From an uncultured beta proteobacterium (GTDB lineage: Bacteria; Pseudomonadota; Gammaproteobacteria; Burkholderiales; SG8-39), in contig CAIOLO010000145.1 in NCBI GenBank assembly GCA_903859155.1, positions 1 through 46,945 of the forward strand: 46,945 nucleotides of DNA, read 5' to 3'. The translations under genes and the position numbers were made by a program. The notes beneath the pieces were generated by a model. The model had not been told where the DNA came from and did no database searches. It was given only the letters and a program-made list of their open reading frames with translations. Of this stretch, positions 24,874 to 32,626 are shown in pieces; the stretch's first letter is position 1; the number at the start of each line of letters is the position of its first letter.

Positions 24874-25545
24874 ATGCGCATTCTGCTAGCCGAAGATGAC
24901 ACGCTGCTGGGCGACGGCCTGCAGGCGGGCCTGCGACAACTTGGCTTTCGCGTTGACTGGGTGCGCGACGGCGAGGCCGCGGAGCGTGAACTGCGCGCGC
25001 AGCCGTACGCCGCTGCGGTGCTCGATCTGGGCCTGCCCTTGAAGGACGGCATGCAGGTGCTCGCGGCGGTGCGGCGCGACGGCATCAAACTGCCGGTGCT
25101 GGTGCTGACCGCGCGCGACGCGGTGTCCGATCGCGTCCGCGGGCTCGATGTTGGCGCCGACGATTACGTGGTCAAGCCGGTGGACCTGAATGAGCTGGCG
25201 GCGCGTTTGCGCGCGCTGGTGCGCCGCGCGCACGGCCAGCCGCAGGAATGCCTGATGGCGCAGGATATCGTGCTCGACCCGGCGGCGCGTACGGTGCAGC
25301 AGGCGGGCGTGTCGCTCAGCTTGCCTGCCCGCGAGTTCAATCTGCTGCATGCGCTGATGCTCAATGCCGATCGCGTACTCTCGCGCGAGCAGCTGGAGCA
25401 GCACCTGTACAGCTGGGGACAGGAAGTGGAGAGCAACACCATCGAAGTGCACATCCACCACTTGCGCCGCAAACTGGGCAATGCGCTGATCCAGACCGTG
25501 CGCGGCGTGGGCTACATGCTGCTGCGCGGACCGGCAAAACGATGA
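24874..25545 (+). CDS. OmpR-family response regulator
   Basis: This 223-residue regulator has a receiver domain with the acidic pocket (LAEDD, residues 5-9), phosphorylated Asp in VLDLGLP (about 51), VLTARD (Thr about 80) and the invariant Lys in VVKPVD (about 103). The winged-helix output domain starts near residue 125, with the recognition-helix region NTIEVHIHHLRRKLG and wing RGVGYML. It is closest in layout to QseB/PmrA-type regulators, and CTTAAG-type boxes of that class lie upstream of the operon (23083-23157). It overlaps the kinase gene by 4 bases (ATGA). Confidence 0.92.
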   Translation: MRILLAEDDTLLGDGLQAGLRQLGFRVDWVRDGEAAERELRAQPYAAAVLDLGLPLKDGMQVLAAVRRDGIKLPVLVLTARDAVSDRVRGLDVGADDYVVKPVDLNELAARLRALVRRAHGQPQECLMAQDIVLDPAARTVQQAGVSLSLPAREFNLLHALMLNADRVLSREQLEQHLYSWGQEVESNTIEVHIHHLRRKLGNALIQTVRGVGYMLLRGPAKR

Positions 25546-26912
25546 AGCCTCCCCGTTCGCTGCAGGGCCGGTTGCTGGCGCTGGTCCTCGGCCTGGTGGC
25601 GCTCGTCTGGATGGTGGCCGCGGCGATGACCTGGATTGATGTGAGGCATGAACTCGACGAACTGCTCGACAGCCACCTGGCGCAGGCCGCGTCGCTGCTG
25701 GTGGTGCGGCAGTCGGGCCGGGTCGACGATGATGATCAGCATATCGACGCGCCCACCCTGCATCGCTACGCGCCCAAAGTGGCCTTCCAGGTGTTCCAGG
25801 ACGGCCAGCTGATATTGCATTCGGCGAACGCGCCCGCCCTGCCGATGATCGAGGCGGGCGAGCCGTTCCGTACCGGTTTCAAGACGGTGCAGATCGATGG
25901 CACGGCATGGCGTGTGTTTGCGGCCTACGGCGCAAAAAGCGACATGCGGGTGCATGTCGGCGAGCAGATGAGTTCGCGATCCGAAATCCTGTGGGCGGCA
26001 TTGCGCAGCATGCTCTGGCCGATGCTGGTCGCGCTGCCTTTGCTGGCGCTGGCGGTATGGTGGGCGGTGTACCGCGGCGTGGCGCCGCTGCGCAGGCTCG
26101 GCGTCGCGCTGGCCGAGCGAGCGCCGCATGCGCTGCACCCGGTGGTCATTGCCGACGCGCCCTCGGAGATGCAGCCGATGCTGGCCGCGCTGAACGGCCT
26201 GCTCGAGCGCATCGCCGGATTGATGGAGTCGGAGAGGCGCTTCACCGCAGACGCGGCCCACGAACTGCGCACGCCGATCGCGGCGATTCGCGCACAGGCC
26301 CAGGTGGCCCTTGGCGAGACGGACGCAGGCGTGCGCCGCCATGCACTGGAGGCGACGCTGGAGGGCTGTGACCGCGTCATTCGACTGGTCGAGCAGTTGC
26401 TGACCTTGTCGCGGCTGGAAGCGGGCGCCGCACCGCCGGTGGCCCGGCTGGACCTGGCCGCGCTGGCGCGTGGCGTGGTGAGCGAACTGGCGCTGCAGGC
26501 CATCCAGCGGCAGCAGAGCATAGAAGTCGATGCGCCGGATGCGTGCCCGGTGCAGGCAGACGCCACGCTGGCCGCGGTGCTGGTGCGCAACCTCGTCGAC
26601 AATGCGATCCGCTACAGCCCGGCGGCTGCGACGGTGAAGGTGACGGTGTCGCGCCAGAAAAACCATGTCCGCCTGAAAATAGAAGACAGCGGACCGGGCC
26701 TGAGCGCGGCGGATCTGCAGCGCGTCGGCGAGCGATTCTTCAGGGTCATCGGCAGCGGACAGGCTGGCAGCGGACTGGGCTGGTCGATCGTCAAGCGCAT
26801 CGCGGCGGTGCATCAGGCGCCGGTCCGCATCGACCGATCGGCAGTACTGGGCGGATTGGCGGTCGAGGTCGATTGGCCCGCTCAAGTATCTGCTGCGGGT
26901 GCCGATAAATAG
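25542..26912 (+). CDS. Sensor histidine kinase, QseC-like
   Basis: This 456-residue kinase has two membrane helices (residues 10-32 and about 150-170) flanking a periplasmic sensor of about 115 residues. Then come a linker/HAMP-like region, the phospho-acceptor HELRTPIAAI (about 240), the N box NLVDNAIRYSP (about 350), G1 EDSGPGLS, F box RFFRVIG and G2 GSGLGWSIV. The ligand is unknown; a redox or metal signal fits the cytochrome genes. The ATG at 25542 overlaps the regulator stop; a much longer open frame upstream is a shadow of the regulator gene. Confidence 0.92.
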   Translation: MKPPRSLQGRLLALVLGLVALVWMVAAAMTWIDVRHELDELLDSHLAQAASLLVVRQSGRVDDDDQHIDAPTLHRYAPKVAFQVFQDGQLILHSANAPALPMIEAGEPFRTGFKTVQIDGTAWRVFAAYGAKSDMRVHVGEQMSSRSEILWAALRSMLWPMLVALPLLALAVWWAVYRGVAPLRRLGVALAERAPHALHPVVIADAPSEMQPMLAALNGLLERIAGLMESERRFTADAAHELRTPIAAIRAQAQVALGETDAGVRRHALEATLEGCDRVIRLVEQLLTLSRLEAGAAPPVARLDLAALARGVVSELALQAIQRQQSIEVDAPDACPVQADATLAAVLVRNLVDNAIRYSPAAATVKVTVSRQKNHVRLKIEDSGPGLSAADLQRVGERFFRVIGSGQAGSGLGWSIVKRIAAVHQAPVRIDRSAVLGGLAVEVDWPAQVSAAGADK

Positions 26913-26949
26913 CATTCCGGAGTATCTTCCAGTCCATCCGGCATTATTC

Positions 26950-27117
26950 ATGAATGAGGCCGCGGCAGCCATTGCCCCCACTGCGACGCTGGAAGAGCAG
27001 GCCGAACGCATCTCGGGCGAGCTTGCGATTCAGTCCTGTCCCGCCATCCTCGGGCGCTTGGCCAATCTATTGTTAGGATGCGGCAAGAAAAGCGTATTCC
27101 CGCCGGACGACACATGA
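26950..27117 (+). CDS. Possible small protein (weak)
   Basis: The frame could encode 55 residues (starting MNEAAAAIAPTATLEEQ) and ends with TGA overlapping the ATG at 27114 of the following gene. No ribosome binding site is seen and the protein is not recognised, so it may just be the untranslated leader of the PilZ gene. Included because the 201 bases between the kinase and that gene otherwise hold nothing. Confidence 0.25.
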   Translation: MNEAAAAIAPTATLEEQAERISGELAIQSCPAILGRLANLLLGCGKKSVFPPDDT

Positions 27118-27848
27118 ACAGCACTTACACGGATGAAGAAATCGAGCGCTGCACCATCAGCGGGCGCAACGAAATTATTTTTCATTTGCGTGAACTGATC
27201 CGGCACGGTGGACGGATTGCGGTGAGTTTCGACGAGGGCAGGAACGGTTTTCTGACCATCCTGGTCGATGTGTCCGAAGTCGATGGAATCCTTTATTTCG
27301 ACATCGGGGGCAGCACTGAAATCAACAGTGCCTTCCTGCATGCCAAGCGTTACCTGTTTTCCGCCGTGACCGACGGCATACGCATCCAGTTTTCCACCGC
27401 CCAGGCGGTGGAAATGTCCTATGGCGACCAGCAGGTGTTTGCGGTGCGCCTGCCCAAATCCCTGCTGCGCCTGCAGCGGCGCAACCTGTTTCGCATATCA
27501 CTGCCCGGCAGCAAACCCTGCCTCTGCCGGATCCGCCGCGGCACCCCCGGCGAAAGGGCGCTGCAGATTCACGACATCTCCATTGGCGGCATCGGCATTG
27601 TGTCCAACGAGCCCCTTGAGTTCGAAGCGGGGGATGTGCTCGAGAATTGCGCCATCGACCTGCGTGACAGTGGCATGCTGCTGGTCAGCCTGGAGGTACG
27701 TCACGTCAACGCGAGGGAACTGCGGGCGGGCAAGCAGGTGTGGAACATGGGTTGCCAGTTTGTCAACCTCTCCGGTTCCTACGAGGCGTTGATTCAGCGC
27801 CTGATGGTCAGGGTTGAATCCGAGCGAAGGGCATTGCTGCCCGGTTGA
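27114..27848 (+). CDS. YcgR-like c-di-GMP-binding PilZ protein
   Basis: This protein of about 244 residues has an N-terminal YcgR domain (residues 10-115) and a C-terminal PilZ domain. The c-di-GMP ligands are visible: RRNLFRI near residue 123 (RxxxR) and DISIGGIG near residue 158 (DxSxxG). YcgR brakes flagellar rotation; no flagellar genes are in this window. The start could be ATG 27078 or 27114; I favour 27114 because it is closer to the family's usual N terminus. It converges on the lipoprotein gene, with a GC hairpin between. Confidence 0.82.
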   Translation: MNSTYTDEEIERCTISGRNEIIFHLRELIRHGGRIAVSFDEGRNGFLTILVDVSEVDGILYFDIGGSTEINSAFLHAKRYLFSAVTDGIRIQFSTAQAVEMSYGDQQVFAVRLPKSLLRLQRRNLFRISLPGSKPCLCRIRRGTPGERALQIHDISIGGIGIVSNEPLEFEAGDVLENCAIDLRDSGMLLVSLEVRHVNARELRAGKQVWNMGCQFVNLSGSYEALIQRLMVRVESERRALLPG

Positions 27849-27878
27849 AGCGGCCGGCGGCAGGCGCAAAGAAATCCC

Positions 27879-27895
27879 GGCGCCCCGGGGGCGCC
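27879..27895. terminator. Shared terminator hairpin between convergent genes
   Basis: GGCGCCCC-GG-GGGCGCC forms a strong stem of 7-8 GC pairs. On the minus strand it is followed by GGGATTTCTTT, a short T-rich run, so it plausibly ends the MCE operon; for the plus-strand PilZ gene the trailing sequence is less convincing. Confidence 0.5.
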
Positions 27896-27904
27896 AGGGT
27901 CAGG

Positions 27905-28513
27905 CTACTGCCGCGGCATGGCAGCCGCCAGCCAGTCGGCCAGACGCCGGCCGGCCTCTTCTGCCGTCGCCGACAGGGCGCGCACGCCGCCTTCGGCATT
28001 GGCGCTGGGGGCGGGCACTTCGATGCTGAAACTCTGTTGCGCCGCGAGTTCGCGGCCGCGCACCAGTCGCGCCTGCAACCGCAATACGCCGCGGCTTTTT
28101 TCGGCGCTGTCGAACACCTGGCTGAATTCCTCCAGGTCCAGTCGCAGCAGGTAGTCGGTGCGCACGCCGTCGGCGGGCGTCACCACCGCTGCTTTGCTGG
28201 CCTGCTGCAGGGAGGCGCGCAGGCGCTGTGTGAGCAGCGCCGCGGGCGGCATCACCCAGCGGCTGTTGGCATAGGCGAGCGGACGGGCGGCATCGGCGTA
28301 GGCAAGCCGGTAATAGAGGTTGGCATTTTCCATCCACAGGGGCGAGCTGACTTCGGCGACGGTGAGATTGACGGCGATACGCGGTTCGGATTTTGCAGGC
28401 GCCGCCGGGCCGAAGTCGTAGGCGGCAACATCCCTCGGCTGGGGGGCGATGCTGCAGGCGCTCAATAAGAACTGGCAGGCCAGCAGGCAAGGCAGGATTG
28501 CGATGCGCATCAT
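27905..28513 (-). CDS. ABC-transport auxiliary lipoprotein (PqiC-like)
   Basis: This is an approximately 202-residue lipoprotein: leader then lipobox LLSAC near residue 21. A beta-rich domain follows (IAVNLTVAEVSSP, then YRLAYADAARPLAYANSRW) typical of the ABC_trans_aux family found with MCE lipid transporters, where it sits under or in the outer membrane. ATG 28513 is chosen with GGAGG 9 bases upstream; a GTG at 28519 overlapping the MlaD stop is an alternative. It is the last gene of the four-gene MCE operon. Confidence 0.82.
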   Translation of the reverse strand: MMRIAILPCLLACQFLLSACSIAPQPRDVAAYDFGPAAPAKSEPRIAVNLTVAEVSSPLWMENANLYYRLAYADAARPLAYANSRWVMPPAALLTQRLRASLQQASKAAVVTPADGVRTDYLLRLDLEEFSQVFDSAEKSRGVLRLQARLVRGRELAAQQSFSIEVPAPSANAEGGVRALSATAEEAGRRLADWLAAAMPRQ

Positions 28514-28515
28514 GT

Positions 28516-29481
28516 TCACTTCCCTCCGCTAAAACCGGGTTCGCCGGGACCTGCTCGCGGCGGCGACGGACCAAAAATGAATCCATGCGGCTGCTCGACC
28601 ACGGTGGTGACCACCCGGTCGACCGCACGGTCGATGGCCCGGGCTTCGCGCGCCAGGTCGTCGACCAGCGCGTTGACGCGAGGCACCGACTCTTCATTCA
28701 GCGTGCGCACCATGGCACCGGCGTCCCTGGCGGTGCCTGCCACCTGATCGAGGGTGCCGATGCGCTGATCGATTTTCAGCGCGATCTGGTTGGCGCTGCC
28801 GAGCAACCGGTCGGCGTTGTCGGCGACCTGGTCCATGCGGCGCAGGCTGACACGGGCCTCGCTGGCAAGCCCCCTGGTTTCAGTGAGCAGTGCGGGCAGG
28901 GCGTCGAGTGCCGGTTCGATCTTCTTCACCACCGTCCCGGCGCGCTGGGTGAGTTGCTCGAACCCGGCAAGGCTGCTGCGCAGCTTTTCCTCGCCGTCCT
29001 TGTCGAGCAGGTTGCCCACTTTGCCGGCGATATCCGAGAGCGTCGAGAACAGGGTTTCGCCGTCGTCAAACAGCGACCGTTTCATGCGCAGCTCCGCCGG
29101 CTTGCCGCCCGCTTCAACCAGCTTCTCCCCTGGCGGGCCATCCTCGTTCAATTGCACGTAGGCGAGGCCGGTTATGCCCTGGTAGCCCAGCTGCGCAAAA
29201 GTGTTCTTCGTCACCGGTGTGTCCGGATGCACGCCGATCTCTATCTGCACGCGTCCGGTGTTTCCCGACTCCAGGTGTACGGCATTGACCTTGCCGACAT
29301 CGACGCCGCGATAGCGCACTGGCGCCTCGCTCTTGAGGCCTGTCACCGAACCCGTCGTATACATGGCGTAGCGCACCAGCTGCAGCTCATCCTTGTTGAA
29401 CCACAGGACGACCGCGACCATGGCCGCGCCCAGTATGAGGGTGAAGAGTCCCGCAGCAAGGGCATGAGATCGGTTTTCCAT
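28516..29481 (-). CDS. MCE/MlaD-family lipid-transport protein
   Basis: This 321-residue periplasmic protein is tethered by an N-terminal helix (residues 7-28). An MCE domain spans residues 35-115 with VTGLKSEAPVRYRGVDVGKV and GITGLAYVQLNE. A long coiled, Ser/Leu-rich region (residues 130-300) would form the needle or channel, and the C terminus is Pro/Gly-rich. It forms the hexameric shuttle that takes lipids between membranes in Mla/Yeb/Pqi-type systems. The start is fixed by ATG 29481 with GGAGAC 6 bases upstream; the frame open further upstream is a shadow of the ATPase gene. Confidence 0.88.
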   Translation of the reverse strand: MENRSHALAAGLFTLILGAAMVAVVLWFNKDELQLVRYAMYTTGSVTGLKSEAPVRYRGVDVGKVNAVHLESGNTGRVQIEIGVHPDTPVTKNTFAQLGYQGITGLAYVQLNEDGPPGEKLVEAGGKPAELRMKRSLFDDGETLFSTLSDIAGKVGNLLDKDGEEKLRSSLAGFEQLTQRAGTVVKKIEPALDALPALLTETRGLASEARVSLRRMDQVADNADRLLGSANQIALKIDQRIGTLDQVAGTARDAGAMVRTLNEESVPRVNALVDDLAREARAIDRAVDRVVTTVVEQPHGFIFGPSPPRAGPGEPGFSGGK

Positions 29482-29495
29482 GAATGTCTCCGTTG

Positions 29496-30284
29496 CTAGG
29501 TCTGGTTCAGTTTTATCGATTCGCCCACGGCGGAAAGAGCCCGCAGTCCGCGCTCGCCGAGGAAGAAGTTGATGACGAAGGGGTGCTTCACGGTGATGGC
29601 CTCCTGCAGCGAGCCGTACACGATGACGCGCTGATCGGCCAGCACCGCGATCTTGTCCGACAGCGACACCAGCGTATCCAGGTCGTGCGTCACGATGATC
29701 ACGGTGAGGTTGAGCTTGTGGCGCAGCGACTGGATCAGTTTGACGAAGCTCTCGCTTCGGTCGGGGTCCAGGCCTGCGGTGGGCTCGTCGAGAAAGATCA
29801 GTTCCGGCTCCAGCGCCAGCGCGCGTGCCAGCGCGATGCGCTTGACCATTCCCCCGGAGAGGTCCGAGGGCATCTTGTGCGCGTGGCTGCGCTCGATGTC
29901 GACCATGTCGAGCTTGAGCATCACCATGTCGTGCACGAAATCGTCGTCGAAGGCGCGCAGTTCGCGCAACGGCAGCGCGATGTTGTCGTACACCGACAAC
30001 GCGCTGTAGAGAGCGCCCCCCTGGAACAGCACACCCCAGCGCTTGCGGATCTTCTTCAGCGTGCCCGAGTCCGAGTCGTGCAAAGGGATGCCGAAAACCC
30101 TGACACTGCCGCGCGCCGGCTGTTCCAGGCCCAGCATCTGGCGCATCAGCGTGGTCTTGCCGCTGCCGGAGCCGCCCACCAGCGAGACCACCTCGCCCGC
30201 CTGCACGGTGAGGTTCAAGTCCTTGTGCACCACATGGTCGCCGAACTGCGTCCACAGGCCCTCGACTTCAATGATCGGCGTCAT
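29496..30284 (-). CDS. ABC transporter ATPase of the MCE system
   Basis: This 262-residue ATPase has Walker A GGSGSGKTT near residue 38, signature LSGGMVKRIALARAL near 142, Walker B ELIFLDEPTAGLD near 162 and the H-loop TVIIVTHDLDT near 200. Its C-terminal extension is typical of MlaF-like proteins. It would energise the permease encoded immediately upstream, whose stop overlaps this ATG by 4 bases; the MCE protein follows after 14 bases. Start chosen at ATG 30284, at the expected MTPIIEVEGLW beginning; longer open frame upstream is a shadow. Confidence 0.92.
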   Translation of the reverse strand: MTPIIEVEGLWTQFGDHVVHKDLNLTVQAGEVVSLVGGSGSGKTTLMRQMLGLEQPARGSVRVFGIPLHDSDSGTLKKIRKRWGVLFQGGALYSALSVYDNIALPLRELRAFDDDFVHDMVMLKLDMVDIERSHAHKMPSDLSGGMVKRIALARALALEPELIFLDEPTAGLDPDRSESFVKLIQSLRHKLNLTVIIVTHDLDTLVSLSDKIAVLADQRVIVYGSLQEAITVKHPFVINFFLGERGLRALSAVGESIKLNQT

Positions 30285-31426
30285 TGCAGCGAAATTCCCA
30301 CGTCGGCGAACATCACCGCGAAGATCGCATCGGCGATGATCACCACGGTGATCGAGGTCACCACCGAATTGGTGGTGCCGATGCCCAGGCTCTCGGTATT
30401 GGGCTGTACCCGCAGGCCGTAGTGGCAGGCGGTGAGCGCGATCAACGCGCCGAACACCACGCCCTTGCCCAGGCCCAGCCACAGGTTGATCGTGGGCACC
30501 GCCACCGGCAGGCTGCTCAGGAAGGAGTGCATGCTGATGCCCAGTTCGTGGCTGGCGGCGATCGAGCCGCCGACCAGGGCGATGCCCGAGGTCCACAGGA
30601 TCAGCAAGGGCAGCGCGATGGCCAGGGCGATGATCTTGGGCAGGATCAGGCGCACGGTGTGCGGGATGCCCATCACCGACAGCGCGTCCAGTTCCTCGGT
30701 GACGCGCATCACCCCGAGTTGCGCTGTGATCGACGAACCCGAGCGTCCCGCCACCAGCACCGCGGTGATCACCGGCCCGAGTTCGCGGATGATGCCAATG
30801 CCCAGGATGTTGACGATCAGGGCGTTGGCGCCGACCGCCTTCAGTTGTTCCGAGGACAGGTAGGAGAGCACGATGCCGATGAGCATGCCCACCAGCGCGG
30901 TGACCCCCATCGCCTGCGCGCCGACGCGGTACAGGTTGGCCGAAATTTCGCGCCAGGGTCCGCGCGCGGGGCGGCGCAGCAGGGCCATCGAATCGATCAG
31001 CACCTGGCCCAGCAATTGCACCATGCCGGCGGCGTGATCCAAGCCGCGCAGCATGCGAGCGCCAAGCATGCGCACCAGCGCCAGCATGTCCGCGGCGGAT
31101 TGCGCCTGCGCGCCGACCCCCGGCGCATCGAATTTGTCGAAAAAAACCTCGATGCCCGGGGCGAACGCCAGCTGGGTCGGGCGGCGCCTGGCCCAGGCGC
31201 GCCAGATCAGCAGCGCGCCGATGTGATCCATGCGCTGCACGCGGCTCAGGTCCCAGCGCACCCCGGCGCGCGCCGCCTCGCTCAACCGCAGCTGCAGGTT
31301 TCTGGCGCGGGCTTCCAGGGCGCGGATGTCCCAGGCGCCGGTCAATTCCACGGTGCAGGCGCCATCGGCGCCGCGGATTTCATGAACTTCGGGATGCTGG
31401 ACGGGGGCTGTGGGTGCTTGTGGCAT
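30281..31426 (-). CDS. MlaE-type permease with N-terminal STAS-like domain
   Basis: In this 381-residue protein residues 15-100 resemble an STAS/MlaB-like domain (VELTGAWDIRALEARARNL, then VRWDLSRVQRMDHIGALL). Residues 130-380 form the MlaE permease with five to six helices, including GIIRELGPVITAVLVAGRSG and the LGVMRVTEELDALSVMG coupling motif. The fusion puts in one chain what E. coli keeps as MlaB and MlaE. ATG at 31426 is used; a TTG at 31504 is possible but has no binding site. It leads the operon and is divergent from a Bug receptor. Confidence 0.85.
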   Translation of the reverse strand: MPQAPTAPVQHPEVHEIRGADGACTVELTGAWDIRALEARARNLQLRLSEAARAGVRWDLSRVQRMDHIGALLIWRAWARRRPTQLAFAPGIEVFFDKFDAPGVGAQAQSAADMLALVRMLGARMLRGLDHAAGMVQLLGQVLIDSMALLRRPARGPWREISANLYRVGAQAMGVTALVGMLIGIVLSYLSSEQLKAVGANALIVNILGIGIIRELGPVITAVLVAGRSGSSITAQLGVMRVTEELDALSVMGIPHTVRLILPKIIALAIALPLLILWTSGIALVGGSIAASHELGISMHSFLSSLPVAVPTINLWLGLGKGVVFGALIALTACHYGLRVQPNTESLGIGTTNSVVTSITVVIIADAIFAVMFADVGISLQ

Positions 31427-31611
31427 GACTAGCTTGCGTAATTGCTCGACACACCCCTCCCAGGGCGAGACTGGAAAGCTACCCGCTTTCGCTGGATAAA
31501 TCAATTTTCAAAATCGCAAATTCCGGTTGCGCAGCCCCTATGCAGCCGCTGTGGCACCGGCAGCGGCATTCGGCCTTAGAATCGGCATCCTGGAAACTTG
31601 GCAGGATGGAA

Positions 31612-32610
31612 ATGGTGAAGCTCATGATGAACCGGCGCTTCGATTCCGCGCGCCGTCGCGCCGCCGTGCTTTTTCTGGCCCTGTTGCCGGCGATGGCGGG
31701 CGCCCAATCCGTTTATCCGGACAAGCCAATCCGCATCGTCAATCCGTTTCCCCCCGGTTCCCCGGTGGAGTTCGTCGGCCGCCTGGTGGCCGACCGCCTC
31801 GCCAAGGCCTTTGGAAAACCGGTGCTGCTGGAGAGCCGCGCCGGGGCGGGCGGCACCATAGGCGCGAATTTTGTCGCCAAGTCGGCGCCTGATGGTTACA
31901 CGCTGCTGGTGACCACACCGTCGACCATTGCAGTGGCGCCTTCGCTTTACAAGTCGCTGCCATACGATCCGGTGAAGGAATTTGCCGGCATCTGGTCGGT
32001 CAATTCGGCCGGACTGGTGGTGGTGGTGAATCCCAAACTGCCGCTGAGCAATCTGGCCGAATTCCTGGCCTACGCGAGGGCCAATCCCGGAAAAATCAAC
32101 TACGCCTCATCCGGGGTCGGCACCACGCAGCATCTGGCGGCCGAACTGTTCAAGACGCGCACCGGACTGGACCTGCTGCATGTACCCTACAAAGGCGGCG
32201 CACCGGCCTCGACGGACCTGATGGCGGGCCACGTGCAGGTGATGTTCGACGCCCTGTCCAATGTGCGCGCCGCGGTGCTCGATGGGCGTCTGCGCGCGCT
32301 CGCGGTGCTGCGCGGCAAGCGCGCCCGCGCGCTGCCGGATGTGCCCACGGCGGCCGAGGGCGGGGTCAACAATGTCGAGCAGCCGGGGTGGATCGGTGTT
32401 TTCGCGCCTTCTGGCACGCCGTCGGAAATTTTAGGCAGGCTGGTTGCCGTCACGGTCAGGGAAATGTCGGACCCCGATGTGGTGGCCAAGCTGATGGGCG
32501 CCGGCAACGACAACGAATACGTCTCCGGCCCGGCGCTGACGAAGAAACTCGCCGAAGACAACCTGCTGTTCGCGGAAATCGTCAAGCGCGCCGGCATCCA
32601 ACCCGAATAA
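31612..32610 (+). CDS. TTT-type periplasmic solute receptor (Bug/TctC family)
   Basis: This is an approximately 332-residue receptor with a signal peptide ending near MAGAQSVYP (residue 30) and the usual blocks: IVNPFPPGSPVEFVGR, LLESRAGAGGTIG, LLHVPYKGGAPAST and a lobe-2 region AAVLDGRLRALAVL. Several ATGs are close together: 31612 (with AGGA 8 bases before) and 31624 (GGTGAAG 6-10 before). A TAGAAT at 31577 may be its -10. It is followed 16 bases later by the enolase-superfamily enzyme, so it probably imports that enzyme's substrate, presumably a sugar acid or related carboxylate (inference). Confidence 0.92.
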   Translation: MVKLMMNRRFDSARRRAAVLFLALLPAMAGAQSVYPDKPIRIVNPFPPGSPVEFVGRLVADRLAKAFGKPVLLESRAGAGGTIGANFVAKSAPDGYTLLVTTPSTIAVAPSLYKSLPYDPVKEFAGIWSVNSAGLVVVVNPKLPLSNLAEFLAYARANPGKINYASSGVGTTQHLAAELFKTRTGLDLLHVPYKGGAPASTDLMAGHVQVMFDALSNVRAAVLDGRLRALAVLRGKRARALPDVPTAAEGGVNNVEQPGWIGVFAPSGTPSEILGRLVAVTVREMSDPDVVAKLMGAGNDNEYVSGPALTKKLAEDNLLFAEIVKRAGIQPE

Positions 32611-32626
32611 ACCGACCCCGGGCACC

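Noticed and set aside
29482-30255. Upstream extension of the MCE protein frame through the ATPase gene
   Set aside because: The MCE family N terminus begins at ATG 29481 with a ribosome binding site; the extension is a shadow of the ATPase.
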